A DNA stretch of 64,000 nucleotides from contig NZ_CAJFCN010000016.1 of assembly GCF_904063055.1 (NCBI RefSeq), positions 25,788-89,787 of the forward strand. The letters run 5' to 3'. The notes beneath the pieces are model-generated. The model saw only the letters and a list, made by a program, of their open reading frames with translations, made no database searches and was not told where the DNA came from. The DNA comes from Pseudomonas paracarnis. GTDB lineage: Bacteria > Pseudomonadota > Gammaproteobacteria > Pseudomonadales > Pseudomonadaceae. A program made the translations under genes and the position numbers. Numbering within the stretch: position 1 is the stretch's first letter; each line of letters opens with the position of its first letter. Shown in pieces: positions 41,758 through 51,704 of the stretch.

Positions 41758-44394
41758 TCAGTTTTTGGGTTGCAGCAGTAACGCCACCAACGCGCTCCAC
41801 CCGGTCTGGTGTGAAGCCCCCAGCCCTCGCCCTGTCTCTCCATGAAAATACTCATGGAACAACACCAGGTCACGACTGGCCGGGTCCTCCTGCAACTGTG
41901 CATAGCCCGCCATCGACGGCCGCACCCCGTTTTCATCTCTTAGAAACAACCGCGTCAGCCGCTCGCTGAGGCTGTCAGCCACCTCCTCCAGAGACGCCAG
42001 ATACCCACTGCCCGCCGGGTACTCCACGGAAAAGTTATCGGCGTAGTAGCGGTGAAACTCGCGCAACGATTCAATCAGCATGTAATTGACCGGCATCCAC
42101 AGTGGCCCGCGCCAATTGGAGTTACCACCGTACAAGCGTGAGTCGGACTCACCGGGCTGGTAACTGGCACACAAGGTGTCGCCATTCATCTTCAACGCCA
42201 GGGGCTGCTCGGCGAACGCCTTGGACAGGGCGCGCACGCCAAAGGCCGACAAGAACTCCTGATCATCCAGCATGCGCCGCAGCAAATCCTTGGTGCGCTC
42301 ACCACGCAGCAACGCCAGCAACAGGCGGTTGCCCTGCCCCGGCTCGGTCCAGCGCGAAACCAGCTTGGCCAGGTCCGGCCGATGATGCATAAAGCCCAGC
42401 AGGCGCTCGCGCAAGCCTTCCAGGCCTTCATGCTCGCGCTGCTCCAGCACCAGCACCGCGAACAGCGGCATTAACCCGACGATGGAGCGCAGGCGCACCG
42501 GCTCGCTCTGGCCATCAGGGCGGTGCAGCACGTCATAGAAAAACTGGTCCTGCTCATCCCACAAGCCTTCGGCGCTGTCATCGACGCGGTTGATAGCGCC
42601 GGCGATGTAGAGGAAATGCTCGAAAAACTTCACGGCAATATCCACGTACACCCCATTACGCTTGGCCAACTCCAGGCCGATGCGCATCAGGTCCAGGGCA
42701 TAGGCCGCCACCCAGGCGGTGCCGTCGGCCTGGTCCAACTGGTAACCCGTCGGCAACGGGGCCGAGCGGTCGAACAAGGCGATATTGTCCAGGCCCAGAA
42801 AACCGCCCTGGAACAGGTTGCGGCCCTCGGCGTCCTTGCGGTTGACCCACCAAGAAAAATTCAACAGCAGCTTGTGAAAGATCCGCTCCAGGAAATCCAT
42901 ATCGCCCACGCCGGTCAGCGCCTTGTCCTGCTGATATACGCGCCAGCTGGCCCAGGCATGCACGGGCGGGTTGGCGTCGTCAAAGCGCCATTCGTAGGCC
43001 GGCAATTGGCCGTTGGGGTGCATGAAGCGGTCCTTTACCAGCAACAACAACTGTTGCTTGGCGTAACCAGGGTCGATCAGCGCGATGGCCACCGCCTGGA
43101 AGCCTTGATCCCAGGAGGCGTACCACGGGTATTCCCAGGTGTCTGGCATCGACAGGATGTCGAAGTTGCACAGGTGCCGCCAATGAGTATTGCGGATGTG
43201 CAGGCGCTCGGGCGGTGGCGCGGGCTGGGCCGGGTCGCCGTCAAGCCACTGGTTCACGTCGAAATAGTACAGCTGCTTGGACCACAGCAGGCCGGCCAGG
43301 GCCTGGCGTTGCACAGTGCGCACATCCTCATCGGCAAGGCCCTGTTGCAACACCGAGTAGAAGTCATCGGCCTCCTGGCGGCGCTGTTCGAACAGTTTGC
43401 GCGCATTGACATCGGGCGCGCCCACCGGCGCAAAACGCAGGTAAAGGGTTTTGCTTTCCTGGCCTGCCAGCTCAAGGGTGAAATGCGCGGCCACCTTGGT
43501 ACCGGCGTCCCGGCGAACGGCCGACTCAACCGCGCCCACCACGTAATCGTTAATGCCATCCTTGAATGGCCCCGGCGCCGGTTGCCCGTCCAGTTTGGGC
43601 CGATTGGTTTGGTTTTCGCAGAACAGCCACTGCAACCCGTCCTGGCCCCAGGCACTGAGGTGGCGATCATCGAGTTCATGATGAAGCGCCAGAATCCGCT
43701 CGCCGTCCAGCCTCAAGCTGGGCTTGGGTGCATCGAAGGTCCAGCTCCAGTCATTACGCGCCCAGAGCTGGGGCAGCACCTGCAGGCGTGTGGGTTGGTC
43801 CGAACGGTTATGCACGGTGACGCGCATGAAAATATCGTCGGGTTGATGCTTGGCGTATTCGACACTGACATCGCAGTAATGGTTATCTGCAAACACACCG
43901 GTATCAAGGATTTCATACTCGGCATCATCCAGCCCACGACGGGCGTTTTCGGCGATCAGGTCGGCGTAGGGAAACGCCGCATGGGGGTATTTGTAGAGCA
44001 TGCGCATGTAGGCATGGCTCGGTACGCCATCGACGAAAAAGTACAGCTCCTTGACGTCTTCACCGTGGTTGCCTTCGGCGTTGTCGAGGCCGAACAGACG
44101 CTCCTTGAGGATTGCATCGCGCTCGTTCCACAGCGCCAGGCCCAGGCACCAGCGTTGGGCCTTGTCACTGAAACCGGCCAACCCGTCCTCGCCCCATCGA
44201 TAGGCGCGGCTGCGAGCGTGTTCATGAGGGAAGTAGGCCCAGGCGTCACCGTCGGCGCTGTAGTCTTCGCGCACCGTGCCCCACTGGCGTTCACTCAGGT
44301 ACGGCCCCCACTCGCGCCAACGTTCGGCGTGTTGCGTTGCCAGGCGCTGGCCTTCAATGGTGCCCAGCAGGTTGGTTGCGGGTTTGGCCGTCAT
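41758..44394 (-). CDS. GH63-like glucosidase
   Basis: The 878-residue protein resembles large bacterial glucosidases of the GH63/MGH1 group. The N-terminal part (about 1-330) is a beta-sandwich with EDYSADGDAWAYFPHEHARS and YRWGEDGLAGFSD. The (alpha/alpha)6 catalytic part (about 350-870) includes WEYPWYASWDQGFQAVAIAL, with its catalytic acid, and NSNWRGPLWMPVNYMLIESL. No signal peptide is seen, so it likely acts on a cytoplasmic glucoside. I chose the ATG at 44394 (MTAKPATNLLGT) because AAGGAGG lies eight bases upstream. It stands alone and is divergent from hglS. Confidence 0.85.
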   Translation of the reverse strand: MTAKPATNLLGTIEGQRLATQHAERWREWGPYLSERQWGTVREDYSADGDAWAYFPHEHARSRAYRWGEDGLAGFSDKAQRWCLGLALWNERDAILKERLFGLDNAEGNHGEDVKELYFFVDGVPSHAYMRMLYKYPHAAFPYADLIAENARRGLDDAEYEILDTGVFADNHYCDVSVEYAKHQPDDIFMRVTVHNRSDQPTRLQVLPQLWARNDWSWTFDAPKPSLRLDGERILALHHELDDRHLSAWGQDGLQWLFCENQTNRPKLDGQPAPGPFKDGINDYVVGAVESAVRRDAGTKVAAHFTLELAGQESKTLYLRFAPVGAPDVNARKLFEQRRQEADDFYSVLQQGLADEDVRTVQRQALAGLLWSKQLYYFDVNQWLDGDPAQPAPPPERLHIRNTHWRHLCNFDILSMPDTWEYPWYASWDQGFQAVAIALIDPGYAKQQLLLLVKDRFMHPNGQLPAYEWRFDDANPPVHAWASWRVYQQDKALTGVGDMDFLERIFHKLLLNFSWWVNRKDAEGRNLFQGGFLGLDNIALFDRSAPLPTGYQLDQADGTAWVAAYALDLMRIGLELAKRNGVYVDIAVKFFEHFLYIAGAINRVDDSAEGLWDEQDQFFYDVLHRPDGQSEPVRLRSIVGLMPLFAVLVLEQREHEGLEGLRERLLGFMHHRPDLAKLVSRWTEPGQGNRLLLALLRGERTKDLLRRMLDDQEFLSAFGVRALSKAFAEQPLALKMNGDTLCASYQPGESDSRLYGGNSNWRGPLWMPVNYMLIESLREFHRYYADNFSVEYPAGSGYLASLEEVADSLSERLTRLFLRDENGVRPSMAGYAQLQEDPASRDLVLFHEYFHGETGRGLGASHQTGWSALVALLLQPKN

Positions 44395-44592
44395 CGGGTC
44401 CTCCTTCACCTACACAGTGAGGCGCAGTGTAGAGCGCAATGACGCCCGCATGCACATGAAGACTTGGACGCAAGGTCAACTCATTCATTTGCAGAATGAA
44501 GTCCAGAGGAATCTTCGTTTGCAAGCCGGCCGGCCGCTCAACAAAATCGGGCAAAGGCCACGATCATCGCTCCAGTCATCAGGAATTTTTCT

Positions 44593-45969
44593 ATGCACGC
44601 CACCGCCCCTGTCAGCCCCGACGAGATCCGCAAGGGCTTTTCCAAGGCCATGTCCGACATGTATCGAGATGAAGTGCCCTTGTACGGCGCGCTGCTTGAG
44701 CTGGTGGCCCAGACCAATGCCCGCATGCTCGACAGCGAACCGGGCCTGGCGCATCAACTGCAACGTACCGGCGAAATCCAGCGCCTGGACATGGAACGCC
44801 ACGGCGCCATCCGCCTGGGCACCGCTGCGGAACTGGCAACCATCAGCCGTTTATTCGCGGTGATGGGCATGCAACCGGTGGGCTACTACGACCTCACCCC
44901 CGCTGGCGTGCCCGTGCACTCCACCGCCTTTCGCGCCGTGCATGAACACGCGCTGCAAACCAGCCCGTTTCGCGTGTTCACTTCATTGCTGCGCCTGGAA
45001 CTGATCGAAAACCCCGACCTGCGTGCCTTCGCCGAAAGCGCCCTGGCCAAACGCTCGATCTTTACCGCCGAGGCGTTGGCATTGATCGACCAGGCAGAGA
45101 CCCAAGGCGGCTTGAATGCCAGCGATGCCGAGGCCTTTATCCGCCAGGCCCTGGAGACGTTCCGCTGGCACCACACTGCCACGGTCACCGGCGCCCAATA
45201 TCAGCAACTGAGCGACCAGCACCGCCTGATCGCCGACGTCGTCGCGTTCAAAGGCCCGCACATCAACCACCTGACGCCACGCACCCTGGACATCGACCAG
45301 GTGCAGGCGGCGATGCCTGGCAAAGGCATCACCCCCAAAGCCGTGATCGAAGGCCCACCTCGGCGCCAGTGCCCGATCCTACTACGCCAGACCAGCTTCA
45401 AGGCCTTGGATGAACCCATCGCCTTCACCGATGCCCACGGCAGCCACAGCGCGCGCTTCGGCGAAATCGAACAACGCGGCGTCGCGCTTACGCCTAAAGG
45501 CCGCGCCCTGTACGACCAACTGCTGAACGCCGCCCGCGACGAACTCGGCACATTCCCCAATGAAGCCAACGCCGAACGCTATGTGCAATTGATGGAACAG
45601 CACTTCCATGCCTTCCCCGATAACTACCCGCAAATGCGCGAGCAGGGCTTGGCGTATTTTCGCTACTTCGTCACCGACAAGGGCTTGGCGGCACGCGGCC
45701 AGGTAGACCAGCCACGCACGTTGCAGACGCTGGTCAACGCCGGTCATGTGGCGGTGGAACCGCTGGTGTACGAGGATTTTCTGCCGGTCAGTGCGGCGGG
45801 AATCTTCCAGTCAAACCTGGGGGATGGGGCGCAGAGTCACTACGCGGGCAACTCCAACCGGGCAGCCTTCGAGCAGGCGCTGGGGCGCAGCACGATTGAT
45901 GAGCTGCAGTTGTATGAGCAGACGCAGCAGCGTTCCATGGATATATGTGTTGAAACGCTGTTGAAATGA
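44593..45969 (+). CDS. hglS: 2-oxoadipate dioxygenase/decarboxylase HglS (YdcJ, DUF1338)
   Basis: The 458-residue protein is a DUF1338 enzyme. The metal and substrate residues reported for the P. putida enzyme are present: His70 and Arg74 (ERHGAIRLG) and His226 (GPHINHLTPR), at identical numbering. An acidic ligand lies in FGEIEQRG (Glu291 or Glu293, against 294 as I recall). The enzyme turns 2-oxoadipate into D-2-hydroxyglutarate in lysine breakdown. No other lysine pathway gene is adjacent. Confidence 0.9.
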   Translation: MHATAPVSPDEIRKGFSKAMSDMYRDEVPLYGALLELVAQTNARMLDSEPGLAHQLQRTGEIQRLDMERHGAIRLGTAAELATISRLFAVMGMQPVGYYDLTPAGVPVHSTAFRAVHEHALQTSPFRVFTSLLRLELIENPDLRAFAESALAKRSIFTAEALALIDQAETQGGLNASDAEAFIRQALETFRWHHTATVTGAQYQQLSDQHRLIADVVAFKGPHINHLTPRTLDIDQVQAAMPGKGITPKAVIEGPPRRQCPILLRQTSFKALDEPIAFTDAHGSHSARFGEIEQRGVALTPKGRALYDQLLNAARDELGTFPNEANAERYVQLMEQHFHAFPDNYPQMREQGLAYFRYFVTDKGLAARGQVDQPRTLQTLVNAGHVAVEPLVYEDFLPVSAAGIFQSNLGDGAQSHYAGNSNRAAFEQALGRSTIDELQLYEQTQQRSMDICVETLLK

Positions 45970-46006
45970 CTGGATGCAAGACCGAACGCCAAGCGTCACG
46001 GCCTTG

Positions 46007-46369
46007 ACGGTAACCACGATGCGAAGCGAGTCGCTCTTGATCTGCTTTTGATCTTGATCTTAGGCGCCCCGTTAAACCACGCTGGCCGGAATTCGACAGG
46101 GATTTGGGGGTAAACCGGCAGGGATGCCGGTTTAGCCGCCCCGCGCCATGGATGGCGCGTGGCGGCGGCCCCCCAAATCACTGGCGGATTACGGGCACAC
46201 CGAGCCTAGGCGAGGTGCCGAGTGGTGGGGCAAGAGCGTTTTGCTAACTTTTGTCTGGGCCGGCATTCCGGCTTTTCAAAAGTGAGCCGCTGTAAAAGCG
46301 GAACCCTAAGTGGCCGTTACCGCAGGAATGGATATGTACCCGGTCCAACTGTGTTGACTGTCAGGCCGT
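46007..46369 (+). repeat. Large structured repeat, copy 2 (arm version B)
   Basis: This copy has the same order as copy 1 but other arm sequences. Outer arm 46101-46110 (GATTTGGGGG) pairs with CCCCCAAATC at 46170-46179. The inner hairpin is TAAACCGGCA (46111-46120) with TGCCGGTTTA (46125-46134). The GCGCCATGGATGGCGC hairpin is unchanged. Then ACTTTTG (46247-46253) pairs with CAAAAGT (46277-46283), and CCGCT (46287-46291) with AGCGG (46297-46301). A GGCCGGCATTCCGGC insert lengthens the fourth loop. It lies downstream of hglS. Confidence 0.9.
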
Positions 46370-46668
46370 CATCGCAGGCAAGCCAGCTCCCACATTTGGA
46401 TTGTGGGGTGTCAGGTGGATAGGCGTCGGCCGGGGGGGCCGTCATCGCAGGCAAGCCAGCTCCCACAGGCAGCATTTGCAGCCGACCGATTCGGCCCTGT
46501 GTTGCATGAATTCTGAGGATGCCCACCCGGCTCAAACAACGCAATCCTTGCGCCGCAACAAGCCCCAGAGCCGAGTGGACGGGGCGCATCATAAGGAGTG
46601 AAACGGCATTTGTCCTCCAGACAATTCTGAACAAATGTGCACATTCCAAGTGTGTGGCGAGGGATTGC
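46370..46668. other. REP remnants and unassigned DNA between repeat copy 2 and ydcH
   Basis: Two REP cores (CGCAGGCAAGCCAGCTCCCA) lie at about 46372-46395 and 46446-46468, in the same orientation and about 73 bp apart, like the 72-bp array at 4682. From 46480 to 46668 I see no gene, palindrome or promoter that I can support; a short open frame at 46519 lacks a ribosome site and resembles nothing. Confidence 0.6.
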
Positions 46669-46893
46669 CTAACCCAGCCGCCCCACAATTTCGTCTTTGA
46701 CCAATAGCCGTTTCTTCTTCAGCTTTTCCACATCCTCATCGCTGGCACTGGCTTTTTCCGCTTTTAGCACCTCAGCGTCGGCGTCGTCGTATTGAGTGAG
46801 CAGCGCATCCAACCGTTTGTCCTGCGCCCTGCGTTCGTGAACAACTTCCTTGCTCAACCCCAAGTCCTGATACAGGTCGTGTTTCACTGGCAT
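46669..46893 (-). CDS. YdcH-family small coiled-coil protein (DUF465)
   Basis: The 74-residue protein matches YdcH/DUF465. A central helix pair reads KRLDALLTQYDDADAEVLKA and DEDVEKLKKKRLLVKDEI, the charged coiled-coil end typical of the family. Function is unknown. GGAGG-like sequence (complement of acctcc at 46899-46904) precedes the ATG. Confidence 0.9.
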   Translation of the reverse strand: MPVKHDLYQDLGLSKEVVHERRAQDKRLDALLTQYDDADAEVLKAEKASASDEDVEKLKKKRLLVKDEIVGRLG

Positions 46894-47068
46894 GGCGTAC
46901 CTCCACAGATTGATCGATGGTCTACGCCCTTGAAGCTAGCCCATTCCAACAGCTCTTGTCATGTTTGAGGCCAACAACGTCCCGTTCGTCGCGGCGCAAG
47001 CGATGGGATCAAACCTTTGCCCCGCCCCGCCCTCCACTGTAGATCGCCACCCCAGGGAGAACGGTTTT

Positions 47069-49126
47069 ATGAATCACGTTGCCACTGCTGCCGACACCCA
47101 ATGCATCAACACCCTACGCACCCTGGCCATGGATGCCGTGCAGAAGGCCAATTCGGGGCACCCGGGTACGCCCATGGGCCTGGCGCCGGTGGGTTATACG
47201 TTGTGGAGTCGCTTCCTGCGTTATCACCCCGAGCATCCTGACTGGCCCAACCGTGACCGTTTTGTGCTGTCGGTAGGGCATGCCTCGATGCTGCTGTATT
47301 CGCTGTTGCACCTGGCCGGCGTGGTGGAAATCGATGCCCATGGCCAGCGCTCGGGCGAGCCGGCCGTCAGCCTGGACGACATCAAGCAGTTCCGGCAGAT
47401 CGGCTCCAAGACCCCAGGCCATCCCGAGTACCGCATGACCACGGGCGTGGAAACTACCACCGGGCCGCTGGGCCAGGGCTGCGCCAACAGCGTGGGCATG
47501 GCCATGGCCGAGCGCTGGCTGGCTGAGCGCTTCAACCGCGACGGCCAGGTGCTGTTTGACTACGACGTCTACACCCTGTGCGGTGATGGCGACATGATGG
47601 AGGGCATCAGCAGCGAAGCCGCGTCCCTGGCCGGGCACTTGAAGCTCGATAACCTGTGCTGGATCTATGACAACAACACCATCAGCATCGAGGGCCACAC
47701 TGAGCTGGCGTTCAGTGAAGACGTAATCCAACGCTTCCAGGCTTATGGCTGGCACACCGTGCACGTCACCGACGCCAATGACTTGCAGGCCTTGAGCGTG
47801 GCGCTGGAAACCTTCAAGGCCAACACCGGCGCCCCCACCTTGATCGTGGTGGACAGCGTGATCGGCTACGGCTCACCGCACAAACACAACACCGCTGCGG
47901 CCCATGGCGAGCCACTGGGAGAGGACGAGATTCGCCTGACCAAGGCCGCCTATGGCTGGCCGCAGGATTCAAGTTTTCTCGTGCCCGAAGAGGCCCGCAC
48001 ACTGTTGCGCGATGCCCTTTACGAACGCGCCGAGCCGCTGTACGCCGAGTGGAACCAGACCCTCGCCGCCCTCGACCCGCAACGGGCCGATGAGCTGCAA
48101 CGCATGCGCGCCGGGGAGATGCCCGAGCAATGGCAAGCACACCTGCCCAGCTTTGCCGCCGATGCCAAAGGCGTCGCCAGCCGTGCTTCGGGCGGCGAGG
48201 TATTGAATGCCTTCGCCCAACAAATTCCATGGCTGCTGGGCGGTTCGGCAGACCTGTCGCCCTCGACCAAGACCAACCTCACCTTCGACGGTGCCGGGCG
48301 TTTCAGCGCGGGTGACTACAGCGGGCGCAACCTGCACTTCGGTATCCGCGAACACGCCATGGGCGCAATTGCCAACGGCATGGCGCTGTCCTACCTGCGC
48401 CCGTACACCTCGACCTTCCTGGTGTTCAGCGACTACATGAAACCGCCAATCCGCCTGGCGGCGATCATGGAATTGCCGGTGATCTTCGTGTTTACCCATG
48501 ACTCCATCGGCGTAGGCGAAGACGGGCCCACCCACCAGCCCATCGAACACCTGACCCAACTGCGTGCCACGCCGGGGCTGTTGACGCTACGGCCGGGCGA
48601 TGCGAATGAAACCCTTGAGCTGTGGAAGGTGGCGCTGGCACAAACCCATCGGCCCAGCTGTATGGTGTTATCGCGCCAGGCATTGCCGACCCTCGACCGC
48701 AACCACTTTGCCGCAGCTTCCGGCGCGGCCAAAGGTGCGTATGTGTTGGCCGACGCGGATCAACCGAAGGTCATCTTGATCGCCACCGGCAGCGAAGTGG
48801 GCCTGGCGGTGGCCGCTTATGAGCAGCTCAAAGACCAAGGCATTGGCGCTCGCGTGGTGTCGATGCCCAGTTGGGAGCTGTTTGAAGACCAGGATCAAGC
48901 CTACCGCGACAGCGTCCTGCCGCCTGCGGTAAAAGCCCGTGTAGTGGTGGAGCAGGCAGGGCCCTTGGGGTGGGACCGCTACGTCGGGCAGACCGGCGCC
49001 AAAGTGGTGATGAACAGCTTCGGCGCCTCGGCACCGCTGGCCAAGTTGCAGGAGAAGTTCGGGTTTACCGTGGAGAATGTGGTGAAGCTGGCCAAAGAGC
49101 AGATCCAGCACAACCTCACTGACTAA
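47069..49126 (+). CDS. tkt: Transketolase, paralogue of a subtype distinct from classical TktA
   Basis: The 685-residue protein is a complete transketolase. It has NSGHPGTPMGLAPVGYTLW at the N-terminus, the thiamine diphosphate site GDGDMMEGISSEAASLAGHL, the active-site region SIEGHTELAF, and later HDSIGVGEDGPTHQPIEHL. It moves two-carbon units between sugar phosphates. Sequence such as LAPVGYTLWSRFLRYHPEHP differs from the usual pseudomonad TktA (MADIAEVLW type), so this looks like a second copy. I chose the ATG at 47069 (MNHVATAADTQ) because GGGAGA precedes it. It would accept erythrose 4-phosphate from the tetritol pathway, but the gene is 8 kb away and the link is conjecture. Confidence 0.93.
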   Translation: MNHVATAADTQCINTLRTLAMDAVQKANSGHPGTPMGLAPVGYTLWSRFLRYHPEHPDWPNRDRFVLSVGHASMLLYSLLHLAGVVEIDAHGQRSGEPAVSLDDIKQFRQIGSKTPGHPEYRMTTGVETTTGPLGQGCANSVGMAMAERWLAERFNRDGQVLFDYDVYTLCGDGDMMEGISSEAASLAGHLKLDNLCWIYDNNTISIEGHTELAFSEDVIQRFQAYGWHTVHVTDANDLQALSVALETFKANTGAPTLIVVDSVIGYGSPHKHNTAAAHGEPLGEDEIRLTKAAYGWPQDSSFLVPEEARTLLRDALYERAEPLYAEWNQTLAALDPQRADELQRMRAGEMPEQWQAHLPSFAADAKGVASRASGGEVLNAFAQQIPWLLGGSADLSPSTKTNLTFDGAGRFSAGDYSGRNLHFGIREHAMGAIANGMALSYLRPYTSTFLVFSDYMKPPIRLAAIMELPVIFVFTHDSIGVGEDGPTHQPIEHLTQLRATPGLLTLRPGDANETLELWKVALAQTHRPSCMVLSRQALPTLDRNHFAAASGAAKGAYVLADADQPKVILIATGSEVGLAVAAYEQLKDQGIGARVVSMPSWELFEDQDQAYRDSVLPPAVKARVVVEQAGPLGWDRYVGQTGAKVVMNSFGASAPLAKLQEKFGFTVENVVKLAKEQIQHNLTD

Positions 49127-49137
49127 CACGGGGCTTA

Positions 49138-49168
49138 ATGGGGGAGCGGGCTTGCCCCTCCCACATGT
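49138..49168. repeat. Degenerate REP hairpin between convergent genes
   Basis: GGGGGAGCGGGCTTGCCCC followed by TCCCACAT is a shortened REP of the GGGCTTGC subtype that folds on itself. It is the only structure between the tkt and uvrA2 stops and could end both transcripts. Confidence 0.6.
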
Positions 49169-49184
49169 TGGGCATCAGCCCCCG

Positions 49185-51704
49185 TTAGATCAGTGATTGG
49201 GCTAGATAAGGTGCGGTGCGGCTGTGTTTGCTCTTGGCAACCTTGTGGGGCGTGCCGCACGCCACTACCGTTCCGCCCAGGTCCCCTGCCCCCGGGCCGA
49301 TATCAATCACCCAGTCACTCTGGGCCACCACGCGCATTTCATGCTCCACCACAACCACCGTATGCCCCGCCTCCACCAAGTGATTCAACTGGCTGAGCAA
49401 ACGATCGACGTCCTTGGGGTGCAAGCCGGTGGTCGGTTCGTCCAAGACATACAAGGTGGCGCCCCGGGCGTTACGTTGCAGTTCAGTGGCGAGCTTGATG
49501 CGTTGGGCTTCGCCGCCGGACAGCTCGGTAGCCGGCTGCCCCAGGCGCAGATAACCCAGGCCGATATCGCGCAGCACGACTAACGAGCGCAGGATGCCCG
49601 GTTGCTCGGCGAACACCTGCACCGCCTGCTCCACCGTCAGCCCCAGCACCTGGGCGATATTCAAGCCCTGCCATTTGATCGCCAGGGTGTCGGGGTTATA
49701 GCGCGCGCCGTGGCAGGTCGGGCATGGCGCGTACACGCTGGGCATGAACAGCAACTCGACGCTGACAAAACCTTCGCCCTCACAGTTCGGGCAACGGCCC
49801 TTGGCGACATTGAAGGAGAACTGCCCGGCATCGTAATTGCGCTTTTTGGCCGCTGGCGTGGCGGCGAACAGTTTGCGCACGTTGTCGAACAGCCCGGTGT
49901 AGGTCGCCAGGTTGGAGCGCGGCGTGCGGCCGATGGGCTTCTGGTCCACCTGCACCAGGCGCTGGATGTGCTCCAGCCCGGCGCTGATGCGCCCGCCACT
50001 GGCTTGCGGTGCAGCATCTTCCAGGCTCGGTTCGTCGTCGCTTTCCAACACACGCCCCAGGCCCGTGCCCACCAGCTCCAGCAGCGCCTGGCTGACCAGG
50101 CTGGACTTGCCCGAGCCGGAAATACCGGTCACCGCGGTGAAACAGCCCAGCGGGAAATCCACGTTCAAATCTTTCAGGTTATTTCGCGTCACGCCTGTGA
50201 GCTTCAGCCACCCGGCCGGCTCGCGGCTTGGCGCATTGGCCGGGCGAGGTGGGGCAAACAGGTATTCACGGGTCTGCGAGGCCTCGACATCCGCCAACCC
50301 TGCGGGCGGCCCGCTGTACAGCACTTGCCCGCCATGCTCGCCGGCAGCCGGGCCCACGTCGATCAGCCAGTCGGCGCGGCGCATGGTTTCCAGGTCATGT
50401 TCCACCACAAACAGCGAATTGCCCGCGGCCTTTAAACGATCAAGCGCCGTGAACAATGCTTCGCCATCCGCCGGGTGCAGGCCCGCCGAAGGCTCATCGA
50501 GCACATAAATAACACCGAACAACTGCGAGCCCAATTGGGTAGCCAGGCGCAGACGCTGCAGTTCCCCGGACGACAGGGTCGGCGTGCTGCGCTCCAGGGA
50601 CAGATAGCCCAGGCCCAGTTCGATCAAGGTGTTGACCCGTTCGAGCAGGTCCTGGGCGATGCGTTGGGCCGCCAGGCGTTTTTCCACCGACAGCTTCATC
50701 GTGTCGTGCCCCGCGGCCACCGGCTGCAGCAACTCGGCTAATTGCGCCAGGGACAATTGCGACAGCTCACCGATATCCACCCCGGCAAACTTCACCGACA
50801 ACGCCGCCTGGTTCAGGCGTTTGCCCTCGCACAATGGGCAGGCACTGCCTTGCATGAACTGCGACACGCGCTTTTTCATCAGCGCGCTTTGGGTGTGGGC
50901 GAAGGTGTGCAGGATATAGCGCCGAGCGCCGCTGAAGGTGCCTTGGTAGCTGGGTTCGAGCTTGCGTTTCAACGCCTCGCGGGTCTGCTGCGGGGTGAAG
51001 CCGGCGTACACCGGTACGGTGGGGGTTTCTTCGGTGAACAGAATCCAGTCGCGCTGCTTTTTCGGCAAGTCGCGCCATGGGATGTCCACGTCATAGCCCA
51101 GGGTCACAAGGATGTCGCGCAGGTTCTGGCCCTGCCACGCCAACGGCCAGGACGCCACTGCACGTTGGCGGATGGTCAATGACGGATCGGGCACCATCAG
51201 CGCCTCGGTCACTTCATACACACGGCCCAGGCCATGGCATTGCGGGCACGCGCCCTGGGGCAGGTTCGGCGAGAAGTTCTCGGCGTACAACATGGCCTGC
51301 CCTTTCGGATAACGGCCGGCGCGGGAATAGAGCATGCGGATCAAGCTCGACAAGGTGGTGACACTGCCCACCGACGAGCGCGCACTGGGTGTACCGCGTT
51401 GCTGTTGCAGGGCCACGGCAGGCGGCAAGCCTTCGATGCTGTCTACGTCCGGCACGCCGACCTGGTCGATCAAGCGCCGCGCATAGGGCGCCACCGATTC
51501 GAAATAGCGGCGCTGGGCCTCGGCATACACTGTGGAAAACGCCAGGGACGATTTGCCGGAGCCAGACACGCCGGTAAACACCACCAGGGCGTCCCGGGGA
51601 ATATCCACATCGACATTACGCAAGTTATGTTCACGGGCGCCACGCACCCTGACAAAGCCCGCTTGCCGGGCAGTGAGCGGTGGGATGTTGCGCTGTGAAG
51701 TCAT
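49185..51704 (-). CDS. UvrA paralogue (UvrA2, class II)
   Basis: The 839-residue protein has both UvrA ATPase modules: Walker A GVSGSGKSSLAF and GISGSGKSSLVS, with signatures LSSGELQRLRLATQL and LSGGEAQRIKLATEL. Zinc-knuckle cysteines appear in CPQCHGLGRV, CPLCEGKR and CPNCEGEG. It is about 100 residues shorter than UvrA (about 940), as in UvrA2 proteins that lack the UvrB-binding region and are linked to DNA damage or drug tolerance. The ATG at 51704 overlaps the stop of the upstream kinase gene, so translation is coupled; an in-frame TTG two codons earlier is also possible. Confidence 0.9.
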   Translation of the reverse strand: MTSQRNIPPLTARQAGFVRVRGAREHNLRNVDVDIPRDALVVFTGVSGSGKSSLAFSTVYAEAQRRYFESVAPYARRLIDQVGVPDVDSIEGLPPAVALQQQRGTPSARSSVGSVTTLSSLIRMLYSRAGRYPKGQAMLYAENFSPNLPQGACPQCHGLGRVYEVTEALMVPDPSLTIRQRAVASWPLAWQGQNLRDILVTLGYDVDIPWRDLPKKQRDWILFTEETPTVPVYAGFTPQQTREALKRKLEPSYQGTFSGARRYILHTFAHTQSALMKKRVSQFMQGSACPLCEGKRLNQAALSVKFAGVDIGELSQLSLAQLAELLQPVAAGHDTMKLSVEKRLAAQRIAQDLLERVNTLIELGLGYLSLERSTPTLSSGELQRLRLATQLGSQLFGVIYVLDEPSAGLHPADGEALFTALDRLKAAGNSLFVVEHDLETMRRADWLIDVGPAAGEHGGQVLYSGPPAGLADVEASQTREYLFAPPRPANAPSREPAGWLKLTGVTRNNLKDLNVDFPLGCFTAVTGISGSGKSSLVSQALLELVGTGLGRVLESDDEPSLEDAAPQASGGRISAGLEHIQRLVQVDQKPIGRTPRSNLATYTGLFDNVRKLFAATPAAKKRNYDAGQFSFNVAKGRCPNCEGEGFVSVELLFMPSVYAPCPTCHGARYNPDTLAIKWQGLNIAQVLGLTVEQAVQVFAEQPGILRSLVVLRDIGLGYLRLGQPATELSGGEAQRIKLATELQRNARGATLYVLDEPTTGLHPKDVDRLLSQLNHLVEAGHTVVVVEHEMRVVAQSDWVIDIGPGAGDLGGTVVACGTPHKVAKSKHSRTAPYLAQSLI

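Noticed and set aside
46519..46707. Small rightward open frame after repeat copy 2
   Set aside because: It has no ribosome site, resembles nothing I know, and runs into the antisense of ydcH.
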